This document shows positions 1-6,546 of a stretch of DNA of 8,097 bases, piece after piece. The DNA lies in the NCBI GenBank assembly GCA_007131435.1, contig SLQM01000125.1:1-8097 (forward strand), in the 5' to 3' direction. The notes beneath the pieces were generated by a model that searched no databases, was not told where the DNA came from, and was given only the letters and a program-made list of their open reading frames with translations. The position numbers were made by a program, and so were the translations under genes. Source of the DNA: Syntrophomonadaceae bacterium. Lineage in GTDB: Bacteria; Bacillota; Dethiobacteria; DTU022. The first letter of the stretch is position 1. Each line of letters starts with the position of its first letter.

Positions 1-2
1 AT

Positions 3-6
3 GGAG
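3..6 (+). promoter_or_regulatory. Ribosome binding site favouring the TTG start of ispH-rpsA
   Basis: GGAG lies eight bases before the in-frame TTG at 15. The alternative GTG at 6 overlaps this motif, and its own binding site would lie almost wholly outside the window. A TGA at 7-9 in another frame may be the end of an upstream gene, but too little of it is visible to call. Confidence 0.45.
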
Positions 7-14
7 TGAAATGT

Positions 15-2147
15 TTGAAGGTTATCATTGCTGGAAAAGCAGGATTCTGCACCGGGGTAAGCAGGGCTCTGGATATACTGCTTAAAAAAGCTGAAGAATA
101 TGGAAGCGGATCAACTTATGGACCTCTTGTCCATAATGAAGAAGTTGTTAGCTACTTAGAAAAAAAAGGGATTAAAGTCTTAGAAGATCTAACTTCTGGA
201 CAGGGAAATTTTGTAGCGATCAGGACCCATGGCTTACCGCCAGAAAAAATAAGCGAGCTGGAAGCAGCGGTTAGTAATAAGCTGATTAATTTAACATGCC
301 CAAGAGTAAAGCGGGTTCAAAACATTGCCAGCAGGATGAATAGTAAAGGCTTAAGCGTTATAATATATGGCGATAGCAGCCACCCGGAAGTAAAAGGCCT
401 GGTAGGGTGGGCAGGAGAAAAGGTCAGAGTTGTCGGTTCTCTGGATGAAATGCAAAGATTGATCTTCGATGGATCTTCTGCTTTAATCGCACAGACTACT
501 GCTGATCCCAGAGAATATGAGAAGGTCAAGGATTATTTTATGCAAAAAAATCCTGATGGTGTTATATTTGAAACAATCTGCCCTGAAACCGGGCTCAGAC
601 AGGAAGAAGCTTTTAAATTGGCACAAAGAGTCGATGCGTTTGTAGTGGTTGGCAGTCGATCAAGCGCTAATACGCAGACTCTTTTTGACTGCTGCCGGCA
701 GCTAAAACCAACCTGCCTGGTAGCTAATGCAGGGGAGCTGGATCTGAGGTTTGTCAGCAGGTTTGAATCTATAGGCTTGACAGCCGGAGCCTCAACTCCC
801 CACTGGACGATAAAGGAGGTAGTGGACAGAATGGAGAACGAAAGTATGGCTAATGAGAACTTGGAGAAAACGGAGGAAGAGACTGAAAGTAAGACAGAAG
901 AGGTAAGTGAGAAAGTTGAAGAATTAAAAGAGGAGCAGTTTGATTTTACCGGGGAAGTAATGGTGCCCCAGGAAGGTGAACAGGTAACAGGGAAAATAGC
1001 TCGTGTTACTGATGAAGAGGTTTACGTTGACATTGGAGCCAAAACAGAAGCAGTACTGCCCTTGAGCGAGGTACATCTTGCTGCAGGGCAAAGCCTTGAA
1101 GAGCTGTTTTCTCCTGAAGACGATATTGAAGTCACGGTTCATAATATCGACGAACAGGATGGCAAGGTTATTGTTTCTCATAAAAGGCTTGCCAGGGATA
1201 AACGATTAAAAGAGTTAGAAAATGCCCTGGAGGAAGGTAAAACTCTTGAAGGAAAGGTAAAGCAGGTAGTTCCGGCCGGAATTGTGGTAGATCTCGGCTC
1301 AGGGATTGAGGGTTTTATGCCCGGATCACTGGTTGATACCAGGTATATTCCTGATTTCAATGAATTTAAAGATAAAGAGTTGAGTTTTAAAATAATTGAA
1401 CATGATCAGGAGAAAAATAAGCTGATCTTATCCCGAAGGAAAATTTTAGAGGAAGAATCTGCCATAAAGAGGGAAGCCACTTTACAAGCGTTGGAAGTGG
1501 ATTCTGTAGTTAAAGGTACTGTAAAAAGACTAACCGATTTCGGGGCATTTGTAGATGTTGGTGGAATAGATGGCCTGGTACACATTTCAGAGATCTCCTG
1601 GGACAGGGTAAAGCACCCAAAAGAATTACTTAAAGTTGGCGATGAGATTGAAGTTCAGGTGCTTGAAGTTATACCTGAAAAAGATCGTATTAGCCTTAGT
1701 ATCCGCAAAACGAAGCCTGACCCGTGGATTAAAGCAGTGGAAGATCTTGAAAGTGAACAGGTATTGCCTGGTAAAGTAACCCGTCTTGTAAACTTTGGAG
1801 CATTCATTGAAATCAAGCCGGGCGTAGAAGGATTGGCCCATATTTCACAATTAGCAGATTATCATGTCAAGCATCCATCTGAAGTGTTAAGCGAGGGCGA
1901 AGAAGTAGAGGTCAAGGTAATCGAAGTAAAACCGAAAGCAAAGCGGATTAGCCTTAGCCTGAAAGAAACCCGGGGTTTTGCTGCCGGTACAGAAGCTGCC
2001 AGCAAGGGTGATTTAGAAAATGGAAATGTAACCCTAGGGGATGTTTTTGGCGACTTGTTTGATAGCGAGGAATTCTCCGCTGATCAGAAAAAAGAAGAAA
2101 CCGAACCTGAGAATAAAGAGGAAGCTGAAGAAGGTGAAACAAGCTAA
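15..2147 (+). CDS. ispH-rpsA: Bifunctional 4-hydroxy-3-methylbut-2-enyl diphosphate reductase (IspH/LytB) fused to ribosomal protein S1-like protein
   Basis: The N-terminal part (residues about 1-275, numbered from a GTG at 6) is IspH, the 4Fe-4S enzyme that reduces HMBPP to IPP and DMAPP in the last MEP pathway step. The three cluster cysteines are C15 (GFCTGV), C98 (LTCPRV) and C192 (ETICPETG). Substrate-site residues H43, H75, H126, E128 (HPEVKG), T164-T165 and S263 (TAGASTP) are all present, so this half should be active. A Glu-rich linker (about 276-312) leads to four S1 RNA-binding domains at about 325-395, 412-480, 497-567 and 583-653. The last two are the most typical (GTVKRLTDFGAFVDVGG; HISEISWDRVKHP). 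The tail from about 656 is acidic. The fusion is known in Clostridia. Start: TTG at 15 gives MKVIIAGKAGFC, a usual IspH N-terminus, and has GGAG at 3-6 eight bases upstream. GTG at 6 is also in frame, and the frame is open to the left edge. The stop abuts the fni start. Confidence 0.95.
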   Translation: MKVIIAGKAGFCTGVSRALDILLKKAEEYGSGSTYGPLVHNEEVVSYLEKKGIKVLEDLTSGQGNFVAIRTHGLPPEKISELEAAVSNKLINLTCPRVKRVQNIASRMNSKGLSVIIYGDSSHPEVKGLVGWAGEKVRVVGSLDEMQRLIFDGSSALIAQTTADPREYEKVKDYFMQKNPDGVIFETICPETGLRQEEAFKLAQRVDAFVVVGSRSSANTQTLFDCCRQLKPTCLVANAGELDLRFVSRFESIGLTAGASTPHWTIKEVVDRMENESMANENLEKTEEETESKTEEVSEKVEELKEEQFDFTGEVMVPQEGEQVTGKIARVTDEEVYVDIGAKTEAVLPLSEVHLAAGQSLEELFSPEDDIEVTVHNIDEQDGKVIVSHKRLARDKRLKELENALEEGKTLEGKVKQVVPAGIVVDLGSGIEGFMPGSLVDTRYIPDFNEFKDKELSFKIIEHDQEKNKLILSRRKILEEESAIKREATLQALEVDSVVKGTVKRLTDFGAFVDVGGIDGLVHISEISWDRVKHPKELLKVGDEIEVQVLEVIPEKDRISLSIRKTKPDPWIKAVEDLESEQVLPGKVTRLVNFGAFIEIKPGVEGLAHISQLADYHVKHPSEVLSEGEEVEVKVIEVKPKAKRISLSLKETRGFAAGTEAASKGDLENGNVTLGDVFGDLFDSEEFSADQKKEETEPENKEEAEEGETS
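812..833 (+). promoter_or_regulatory. Candidate internal Shine-Dalgarno and start codon for a free S1 protein
   Basis: AAAGGAGGT at 812-820 matches the full anti-Shine-Dalgarno end of 16S rRNA, and ATG at 831-833 follows after ten bases in the frame of the fusion. This ATG (residue 276 counted from GTG 6) falls exactly where the IspH domain ends and the acidic linker to the S1 domains begins. Starting here would give a 438-residue protein with four S1 domains and no IspH. The caveat is that the motif is also simply the coding sequence for Lys-Glu-Val in a helix common at IspH C-termini, so use as a start site is an inference. Confidence 0.4.
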
Positions 2148-3200
2148 ATGAAGAGGCTGAACCGCAAAGATGAGCACCTGTGGCTAAGTACCCGCAGGAT
2201 GCCAACGAGGGCAGTATTTTCTGATATTACTTTTATTAATAACTGCCTTCCTGACCTAAACTTTAATGCAGTCAGCCTTCAAACAAAATTCCTGGGGCGA
2301 ACAATGCGTTCGCCCTTTTGCATTAATGCTTTAACCGGTGGAACAAAAAAAGCTTTTGTGATTAATACAGCTCTGGCTAAAATAGCAAGGGAGTTTGAAA
2401 TGCCAATGGCTGTAGGATCCCAGAAGATGGCCTTAGACGACAAGCGCGCGGAAAATAGTTTCAAAGTAGTTCGTAAAATTAATCCCAACGGTCTGATTTA
2501 TGCAAACATTGGATCATATGCTTCGCCAGAAATGGCTAAACGTGCTGTTAAGATGATAAAAGCAGATGCACTTCAAGTGCACTTGAACGTACCCCAGGAG
2601 CTATGGATGGAAGAAGGAGATTGTAATTTTGAAGGCATGGTCAGGCGGATTCAACAGATAGTAAAAGCATCTGATGTCCCTGTAATTGCAAAAGAAGTTG
2701 GTTTTGGTGTTGCTAAAGAACAGGCAGTGCAACTTAAAGAAGCTGGTATAGCAGGAATTGACATCGGTGGCAGGGGAGGAACCAATTTCATCGATATTGA
2801 ATTGAAACGTTCCGGTAGAAAGATAGATGCAGATCTTAAGAAATGGGGAATCCCGACCGCTATCAGCCTGGCCGAAGTTAAAATGGCTTCAGGGAAAAGC
2901 CTCGATATAGCTGCTTCAGGCGGTCTTTATAATGCAACTGATATAGCAAAAGCCCTGGCCATGGGTGCTTCAATATGCGGTATGGCCGCTTATCCCGTCT
3001 ATATATTACAAAATAAAGGCTATGATTACCTTTTGAACTATTATAAGCGATTAATAACAGAATTAAAAAAAATCATGATGATGACAGGTGCCAAAAGCAT
3101 TAAAGAGCTACAGGAGGTTCCGCTGGTTGTCAGTGGATATACTGCAGAATGGATGCAGAGGAGAGGTCTGGACCCAAACTATTATGCCAGTAAAAGATGA
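2148..3200 (+). CDS. fni: Isopentenyl-diphosphate delta-isomerase, type 2 (FMN-dependent)
   Basis: A 350-residue cytosolic TIM-barrel flavoenzyme that interconverts IPP and DMAPP using reduced FMN and Mg2+. Family marks: the N-terminal RKDEH (residues 6-10), the FMN-loop NALTGGT (60-66), AVGSQ (88-92), and the active-site segment ALQVHLNVPQE (141-151), in which Q150 would be the catalytic glutamine and E151 the Mg2+ ligand. Also present are AKEVGFG (181-187), the phosphate-binding DIGGRGGTNF (205-214) and ASGGL (256-260). Length is normal for the family. ATG 2148 directly follows the TAA of ispH-rpsA, with GAAGGTG at 2129-2135 as a likely binding site, so translation is probably coupled. IspH already makes both isomers, so Fni would tune the IPP:DMAPP ratio rather than be strictly required; that is family knowledge, not visible here. 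No defects seen. Confidence 0.95.
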   Translation: MKRLNRKDEHLWLSTRRMPTRAVFSDITFINNCLPDLNFNAVSLQTKFLGRTMRSPFCINALTGGTKKAFVINTALAKIAREFEMPMAVGSQKMALDDKRAENSFKVVRKINPNGLIYANIGSYASPEMAKRAVKMIKADALQVHLNVPQELWMEEGDCNFEGMVRRIQQIVKASDVPVIAKEVGFGVAKEQAVQLKEAGIAGIDIGGRGGTNFIDIELKRSGRKIDADLKKWGIPTAISLAEVKMASGKSLDIAASGGLYNATDIAKALAMGASICGMAAYPVYILQNKGYDYLLNYYKRLITELKKIMMMTGAKSIKELQEVPLVVSGYTAEWMQRRGLDPNYYASKR

Positions 3201-4545
3201 TCATAAGATCAGGACCAAAGAAAAGGGGTTTCTGATCAGTGCGGTAGATAAAAATTCACCTGCGGAAGCTGCCGGGCTAAAATCAGGGTGGAAGATATTC
3301 AGGATAGATAACTGCAGGCCAACAGACATTATTGATTATAAAATAATGGAGTCAGGCGAAAATGTGTCTGTCCTGGCCCAGGATGAGCCAGGACTGTTTA
3401 GACGCTTAAAAACTGTTAAAAAAGCGGGAGAAGGGCTGGGTCTAGCTTTCGATCCACCAACGCTGAATGAATTGCAAAGATGCGGCAATCGATGTATTTT
3501 TTGTTTTATCGATCAGAACCCGGGGAATATGCGTTCATCCTTGTACTTGAAGGATGATGATTACCGGCTTTCATTTTTATACGGTAATTTTATCACTTTA
3601 AACCGCCTGACAGAAAGTGAGATCAAACGTATTATTAAATTACAGCTGAGCCCTTTATACGTATCTGTACATACTACCAATCCCGCGCTGAGGGTTAAAA
3701 TGTTCGGAAGTAAAAGGGCAGAGCGGGGTCTTAGAAACTTGAAAAGCCTGGCAGTTAACGGTATTAAGATTCATGCACAGGTTGTACTGTGCCCAGGTAT
3801 TAATACAGGGGAAGAGCTTAATAAAACTATAAATGATCTAGCTGGTATGGGCAAGTCAATTCTAAGTGTCGCCCTGGTTCCGGTTGGCTTAACAGGTTAT
3901 CGCCAAGATCTGGAAACTATAAGTTCTTTTACAGCGGGTGAGGCATCCAAGCTGGTAAGCAAAATAGGGAAAATGCAAAAGAAATACCTTTTGGAAAAAA
4001 AGAGCAGGTTTGTTTTTCTTGCAGATGAGTTTTACACACTGGCAGGGGTAGATTACCCGCCATCTGAAGAGTACGAGGGCTTTCCCCAGTTAGAAAATGG
4101 TGTAGGATTGGCAAGACTATTTCTTGATGAACTTGATAAACTTCCCGGTTTGGGTATAAAAGCGCTGCAAAAAGATTTAAAGATTACTATTGCAGCTGGA
4201 AGTGCAGCTAAAGGAATTATTGAAGAGCTAAAAAAATCCCTGTCGAGTATTAAAGGCCTTAATGTAAACATAGAAATAATAGATAATCTTTTTTTTGGAG
4301 GACATGTTTCCGTTACCGGTTTATTGACCGGCAGCGACATAAAAAGCGCTTTAGAAGGAAAAGAAATAGGTGACGTTCTTTTTATTTCCAAGAGTATGCT
4401 TAAAGAGCAGAGTGAAATGTTTTTGGATGACACGGACATCCCTGCGTTAGAAGCCGGGCTTAATACTAAGATCATCCCGGTATCCGGGCCGCTGGAATTA
4501 ATCCAAAAAATTGTTGATATTGATAGGGCCAGGCAATCATTTTAA
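3184..4545 (+). CDS. PDZ domain, radical SAM and DUF512 protein of unknown function
   Basis: A 453-residue protein of the family of DUF512 (putative FeS-containing) oxidoreductases. An N-terminal PDZ-like segment (about 14-70; GFLISAVDKNSPAEAAGL) is followed by a radical SAM cluster motif CxxxCxxC at C100, C104 and C107 (CGNRCIFC), then LSFLYGNFITL and SVHTTNP, both family-typical. The C-terminal DUF512 part has LADEFY (279-284), NGVGLARLF (305-313) and GGHVSVTGLLTG (372-383). The cysteines suggest a 4Fe-4S cluster and S-adenosylmethionine chemistry; the substrate is unknown to me. The frame is open upstream to 3088, but ATG 3184 leaves the PDZ domain whole and overlaps fni by only 17 bases. 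The purine-rich stretch at 3157-3167 is far from this start (16 bases), so coupling to fni translation is likely. Location just upstream of der is common in Clostridia. Confidence 0.88.
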   Translation: MPVKDDHKIRTKEKGFLISAVDKNSPAEAAGLKSGWKIFRIDNCRPTDIIDYKIMESGENVSVLAQDEPGLFRRLKTVKKAGEGLGLAFDPPTLNELQRCGNRCIFCFIDQNPGNMRSSLYLKDDDYRLSFLYGNFITLNRLTESEIKRIIKLQLSPLYVSVHTTNPALRVKMFGSKRAERGLRNLKSLAVNGIKIHAQVVLCPGINTGEELNKTINDLAGMGKSILSVALVPVGLTGYRQDLETISSFTAGEASKLVSKIGKMQKKYLLEKKSRFVFLADEFYTLAGVDYPPSEEYEGFPQLENGVGLARLFLDELDKLPGLGIKALQKDLKITIAAGSAAKGIIEELKKSLSSIKGLNVNIEIIDNLFFGGHVSVTGLLTGSDIKSALEGKEIGDVLFISKSMLKEQSEMFLDDTDIPALEAGLNTKIIPVSGPLELIQKIVDIDRARQSF

Positions 4546-4563
4546 AAATATATTGAGAATAGA

Positions 4564-4570
4564 GGGAGGA
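4564..4570 (+). promoter_or_regulatory. Strong ribosome binding site of der
   Basis: GGGAGGA lies seven bases before the ATG at 4578. It is in the 32-base gap after the radical SAM gene, one of only two short gaps in the gene cluster, and it fixes the der start. Confidence 0.7.
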
Positions 4571-4577
4571 CAGGCTT

Positions 4578-5909
4578 ATGGCAGGAAATATCATAGCAAT
4601 TGTGGGCCGTCCTAATGTAGGCAAATCTACATTATTTAACAGGTTAACTAAAGCTAGAACAGCTATTGAAGAAAAAGTACCGGGAGTTACCAGGGACCGT
4701 TTATATGGTATTTCTGAGTGGGGTGGGAAAAGCCTGGTTATTATCGATACCGGAGGGTTAACTTTTGATACAACTGAAGAATTCTCGGTACGAATAAGAG
4801 CCCAGGTTGAATTGGCAATATCCGAAGCCAACGTAATTATATTTCTTTTAGATGGCAGAGATGGGCTTACACCTCTCGACCAGGAAATAGCAGGAATACT
4901 AAGAAAAAGTGGAAAAAAAGTTCTTCCTGTTATTAACAAGCTTGATTTCCATGGCTCAGAAGAAGCTGTGTATGGATTTTACAGTATTGGTTTCGGTGAA
5001 CCGATGCCCTTATCAGCTGCTCACGGCAGGGGAACAGGGGAAATTCTTGACGCTGTAACTAATCTGCTGCCGGATAATGACTTAATAGATAGCTTGTATC
5101 CTGAAAATGCGATTAAAGTTGCAGTCATCGGGCGGCCCAACGTGGGTAAATCTTCAATAATCAATAAAATACTTGGTGAAGAAAGGGTTATTGTCAGCAG
5201 TGAACCCGGAACAACCCGGGATGCTGTTGATACGCTGTTTTACCTTGAAGAACAGCCTTATCTATTGATTGATACAGCGGGGATGAGGCGAAAAAGTAAA
5301 GTTAAAGATTCAGTTGAATACTACAGCGTCCTCAGATCGCTGAAAGCAGTTCAGAGAGCAGATCTGGCGCTGCTTGTTCTAGATGCCGAAGACGGAATTA
5401 CAGAACAGGATCAGCGCCTGGCAGGCTTTGTTGACCAGGAAGGAAGAGGATTGGTAATTGCAGTCAATAAATGGGATTTGAAAAAAGGTGTGGATGGAGC
5501 GAGGGATAAACAGCTAATGGATATTACCCGCCAATTCAGTTTTGTTCCTTATGCGCCTGTAGAATTTATATCAGCGCTGACCGGAAAACGGCTGGACAGG
5601 CTGTTCCCTATCCTCGTTAAGGTCTGGCAGGAGCAGCATAAACGTATTCCCACAGCCTTGTTGAATGAGCTGCTTGAAGATGCACTGGCTGTAAATCCAC
5701 CGCCAAATGTTAAAGGTAAAAGGGTAAAAATATTTTATGGCACCCAGCCATCGATTAAACCGCCTACTTTCGTATTATTTTCTAATGAGCCGGAACTGAT
5801 TCATTTTTCATATAAAAGGTACCTGGAAAACAGGATACGTGAAGCTTTCGACTTCATGGGTACGCCAGTGAGGATTAAATTTAACAAGAGGGTTCGAAGG
5901 GGAGATTAA
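4578..5909 (+). CDS. der: Ribosome biogenesis GTPase Der (EngA)
   Basis: A 443-residue protein with the tandem G-domain layout unique to Der. Domain 1: GRPNVGKS at 10-17, PGVTRD at 35-40, DTGG at 57-60, NKLD at 120-123, SAAHG at 146-150. Domain 2: GRPNVGKS at 185-192, PGTTRD at 210-215, DTAGMRRK at 232-239, NKWD at 297-300, SAL at 332-334. The C-terminal KH-like domain runs from about 355 to 440 (VKIFYGTQ, PPTFVLF, RYLENRIREAF) and ends in a basic tail (RVRRGD). All nucleotide-binding motifs are intact and the length is normal. By family knowledge it acts in the cytosol on late 50S subunit assembly and is usually essential. The stop codon is one base from the plsY start. Confidence 0.98.
   Translation: MAGNIIAIVGRPNVGKSTLFNRLTKARTAIEEKVPGVTRDRLYGISEWGGKSLVIIDTGGLTFDTTEEFSVRIRAQVELAISEANVIIFLLDGRDGLTPLDQEIAGILRKSGKKVLPVINKLDFHGSEEAVYGFYSIGFGEPMPLSAAHGRGTGEILDAVTNLLPDNDLIDSLYPENAIKVAVIGRPNVGKSSIINKILGEERVIVSSEPGTTRDAVDTLFYLEEQPYLLIDTAGMRRKSKVKDSVEYYSVLRSLKAVQRADLALLVLDAEDGITEQDQRLAGFVDQEGRGLVIAVNKWDLKKGVDGARDKQLMDITRQFSFVPYAPVEFISALTGKRLDRLFPILVKVWQEQHKRIPTALLNELLEDALAVNPPPNVKGKRVKIFYGTQPSIKPPTFVLFSNEPELIHFSYKRYLENRIREAFDFMGTPVRIKFNKRVRRGD
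5897..5904 (+). promoter_or_regulatory. Ribosome binding site supporting the TTG start of plsY
   Basis: AAGGGGAG lies within the last codons of der, six bases before the TTG at 5911. It supports a TTG start with one base between the genes and coupled translation. Confidence 0.65.
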
Positions 5910-5910
5910 G

Positions 5911-6498
5911 TTGACTTTCTTAATATGGTTAGCGGCATATCTAATCGGTTCTCTGCCTTTCGGTTTCATAATTTCACGATTCTTTATCCGAACAGACATT
6001 AGGGCTCATGGTAGCGGGAACATAGGGGCAACAAATGTATTAAGGGTTATTGGCTGGAAGGCTGCTTTGCCGGTATTCATCCTCGACCTTTCGAAAGGTT
6101 TAGCCTCAGTTTACCTGGCAAAACTGATAAGCGGCCAACCAGAGGTTTACCTTATTGCCGGGTTTTTGTCTATGATTGGGCATAGTTATCCTGTTTTTTT
6201 AAAATTTAAAGGCGGTAAAGCCGCAGCTACCGGTATTGGGGTGTTAATTGCGCTATCATGGCAAATAACACTAATTCTTACGGTTTTTGCAGCGCTAATA
6301 ATAGGGGCAACCCGTTATGTTTCGCTTGCATCAATTAGTGCAGCCTGTATGGTACCGTTGTTATTTTGGCTGCTGGGTTTTGATTTTCCATATATTGTTT
6401 TTGGCCTGGTTACAGCAGTTTTGGTTTGTATCAGGCATTTAGAGAATATTAAAAGATTATTGAACGGCACAGAGTCTAAGCTTGGTAAAAATACTTAA
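5911..6498 (+). CDS. plsY: Acyl-phosphate:glycerol-3-phosphate acyltransferase PlsY
   Basis: A 195-residue integral membrane enzyme that moves an acyl group from acyl-phosphate to glycerol-3-phosphate, making lysophosphatidic acid, the first step in phospholipid synthesis. The three family motifs are visible: GSGNIGATNVLR (34-45), the glycine-rich GHSYPVFLKFKGGKAAAT (90-107), and RHLENIKRLLNGTE (175-188). Hydrophobic segments at about 2-24, 52-71, 79-95, 108-132 and 136-172 fit a multi-pass protein; the last may be two spans. The TTG start is supported by AAGGGGAG six bases upstream and by the family-typical N-terminus (YLIGSLPFGF). In many Clostridia gpsA follows plsY; here an HD-domain gene follows instead. 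A second PlsY-like gene lies at the right end of the window. Confidence 0.95.
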   Translation: MTFLIWLAAYLIGSLPFGFIISRFFIRTDIRAHGSGNIGATNVLRVIGWKAALPVFILDLSKGLASVYLAKLISGQPEVYLIAGFLSMIGHSYPVFLKFKGGKAAATGIGVLIALSWQITLILTVFAALIIGATRYVSLASISAACMVPLLFWLLGFDFPYIVFGLVTAVLVCIRHLENIKRLLNGTESKLGKNT

Positions 6499-6546
6499 TA
6501 AAGCCTGTGGATCCAAAGATAATAAAACGAGAAGGGTCGTGAAAAA

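Noticed and set aside
11..85. ATG at 11 near the left edge.
   Set aside because: It is out of frame with IspH and its frame stops at TAA 83-85 after 24 codons; no support as a gene.
838..945. Glu/Lys-rich, repeat-like coding stretch between IspH and S1, and a similar acidic tail near 2080-2144.
   Set aside because: These are low-complexity acidic linkers usual for S1-type proteins, not true tandem repeats.
2567..2585. Overlapping inverted repeats, TGCACTT-C-AAGTGCA at 2567-2581 and the 12-base palindrome CAAGTGCACTTG at 2574-2585.
   Set aside because: They lie inside the most conserved active-site segment of fni (residues about 141-148) and are explained by its codons; nothing nearby suggests an operator.
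3088..3183. Upstream extension of the radical SAM reading frame by 32 codons.
   Set aside because: It would overlap fni by 113 bases, adds no domain, and its sequence looks like an off-frame reading of the conserved fni C-terminus.
4520..4548. Promoter-like TTGATA and TAAAAA with 17 bases between, upstream of der.
   Set aside because: The -10 match is only four of six in an AT-rich stretch covering the end of the radical SAM gene; such matches are expected by chance, and gene spacing fits read-through.
4053..4939. Two long minus-strand open frames (4053-4475 and 4472-4939).
   Set aside because: They are antisense shadows of the radical SAM gene and der, both with intact conserved motifs, and their translations resemble no family I recognise.
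5911..6498. KGGKAAAT in plsY motif 2 instead of the E. coli-like KGGKGVAT.
   Set aside because: Alanine at this place occurs in other Firmicutes PlsY proteins as I recall, so it is not a sign of lost activity.
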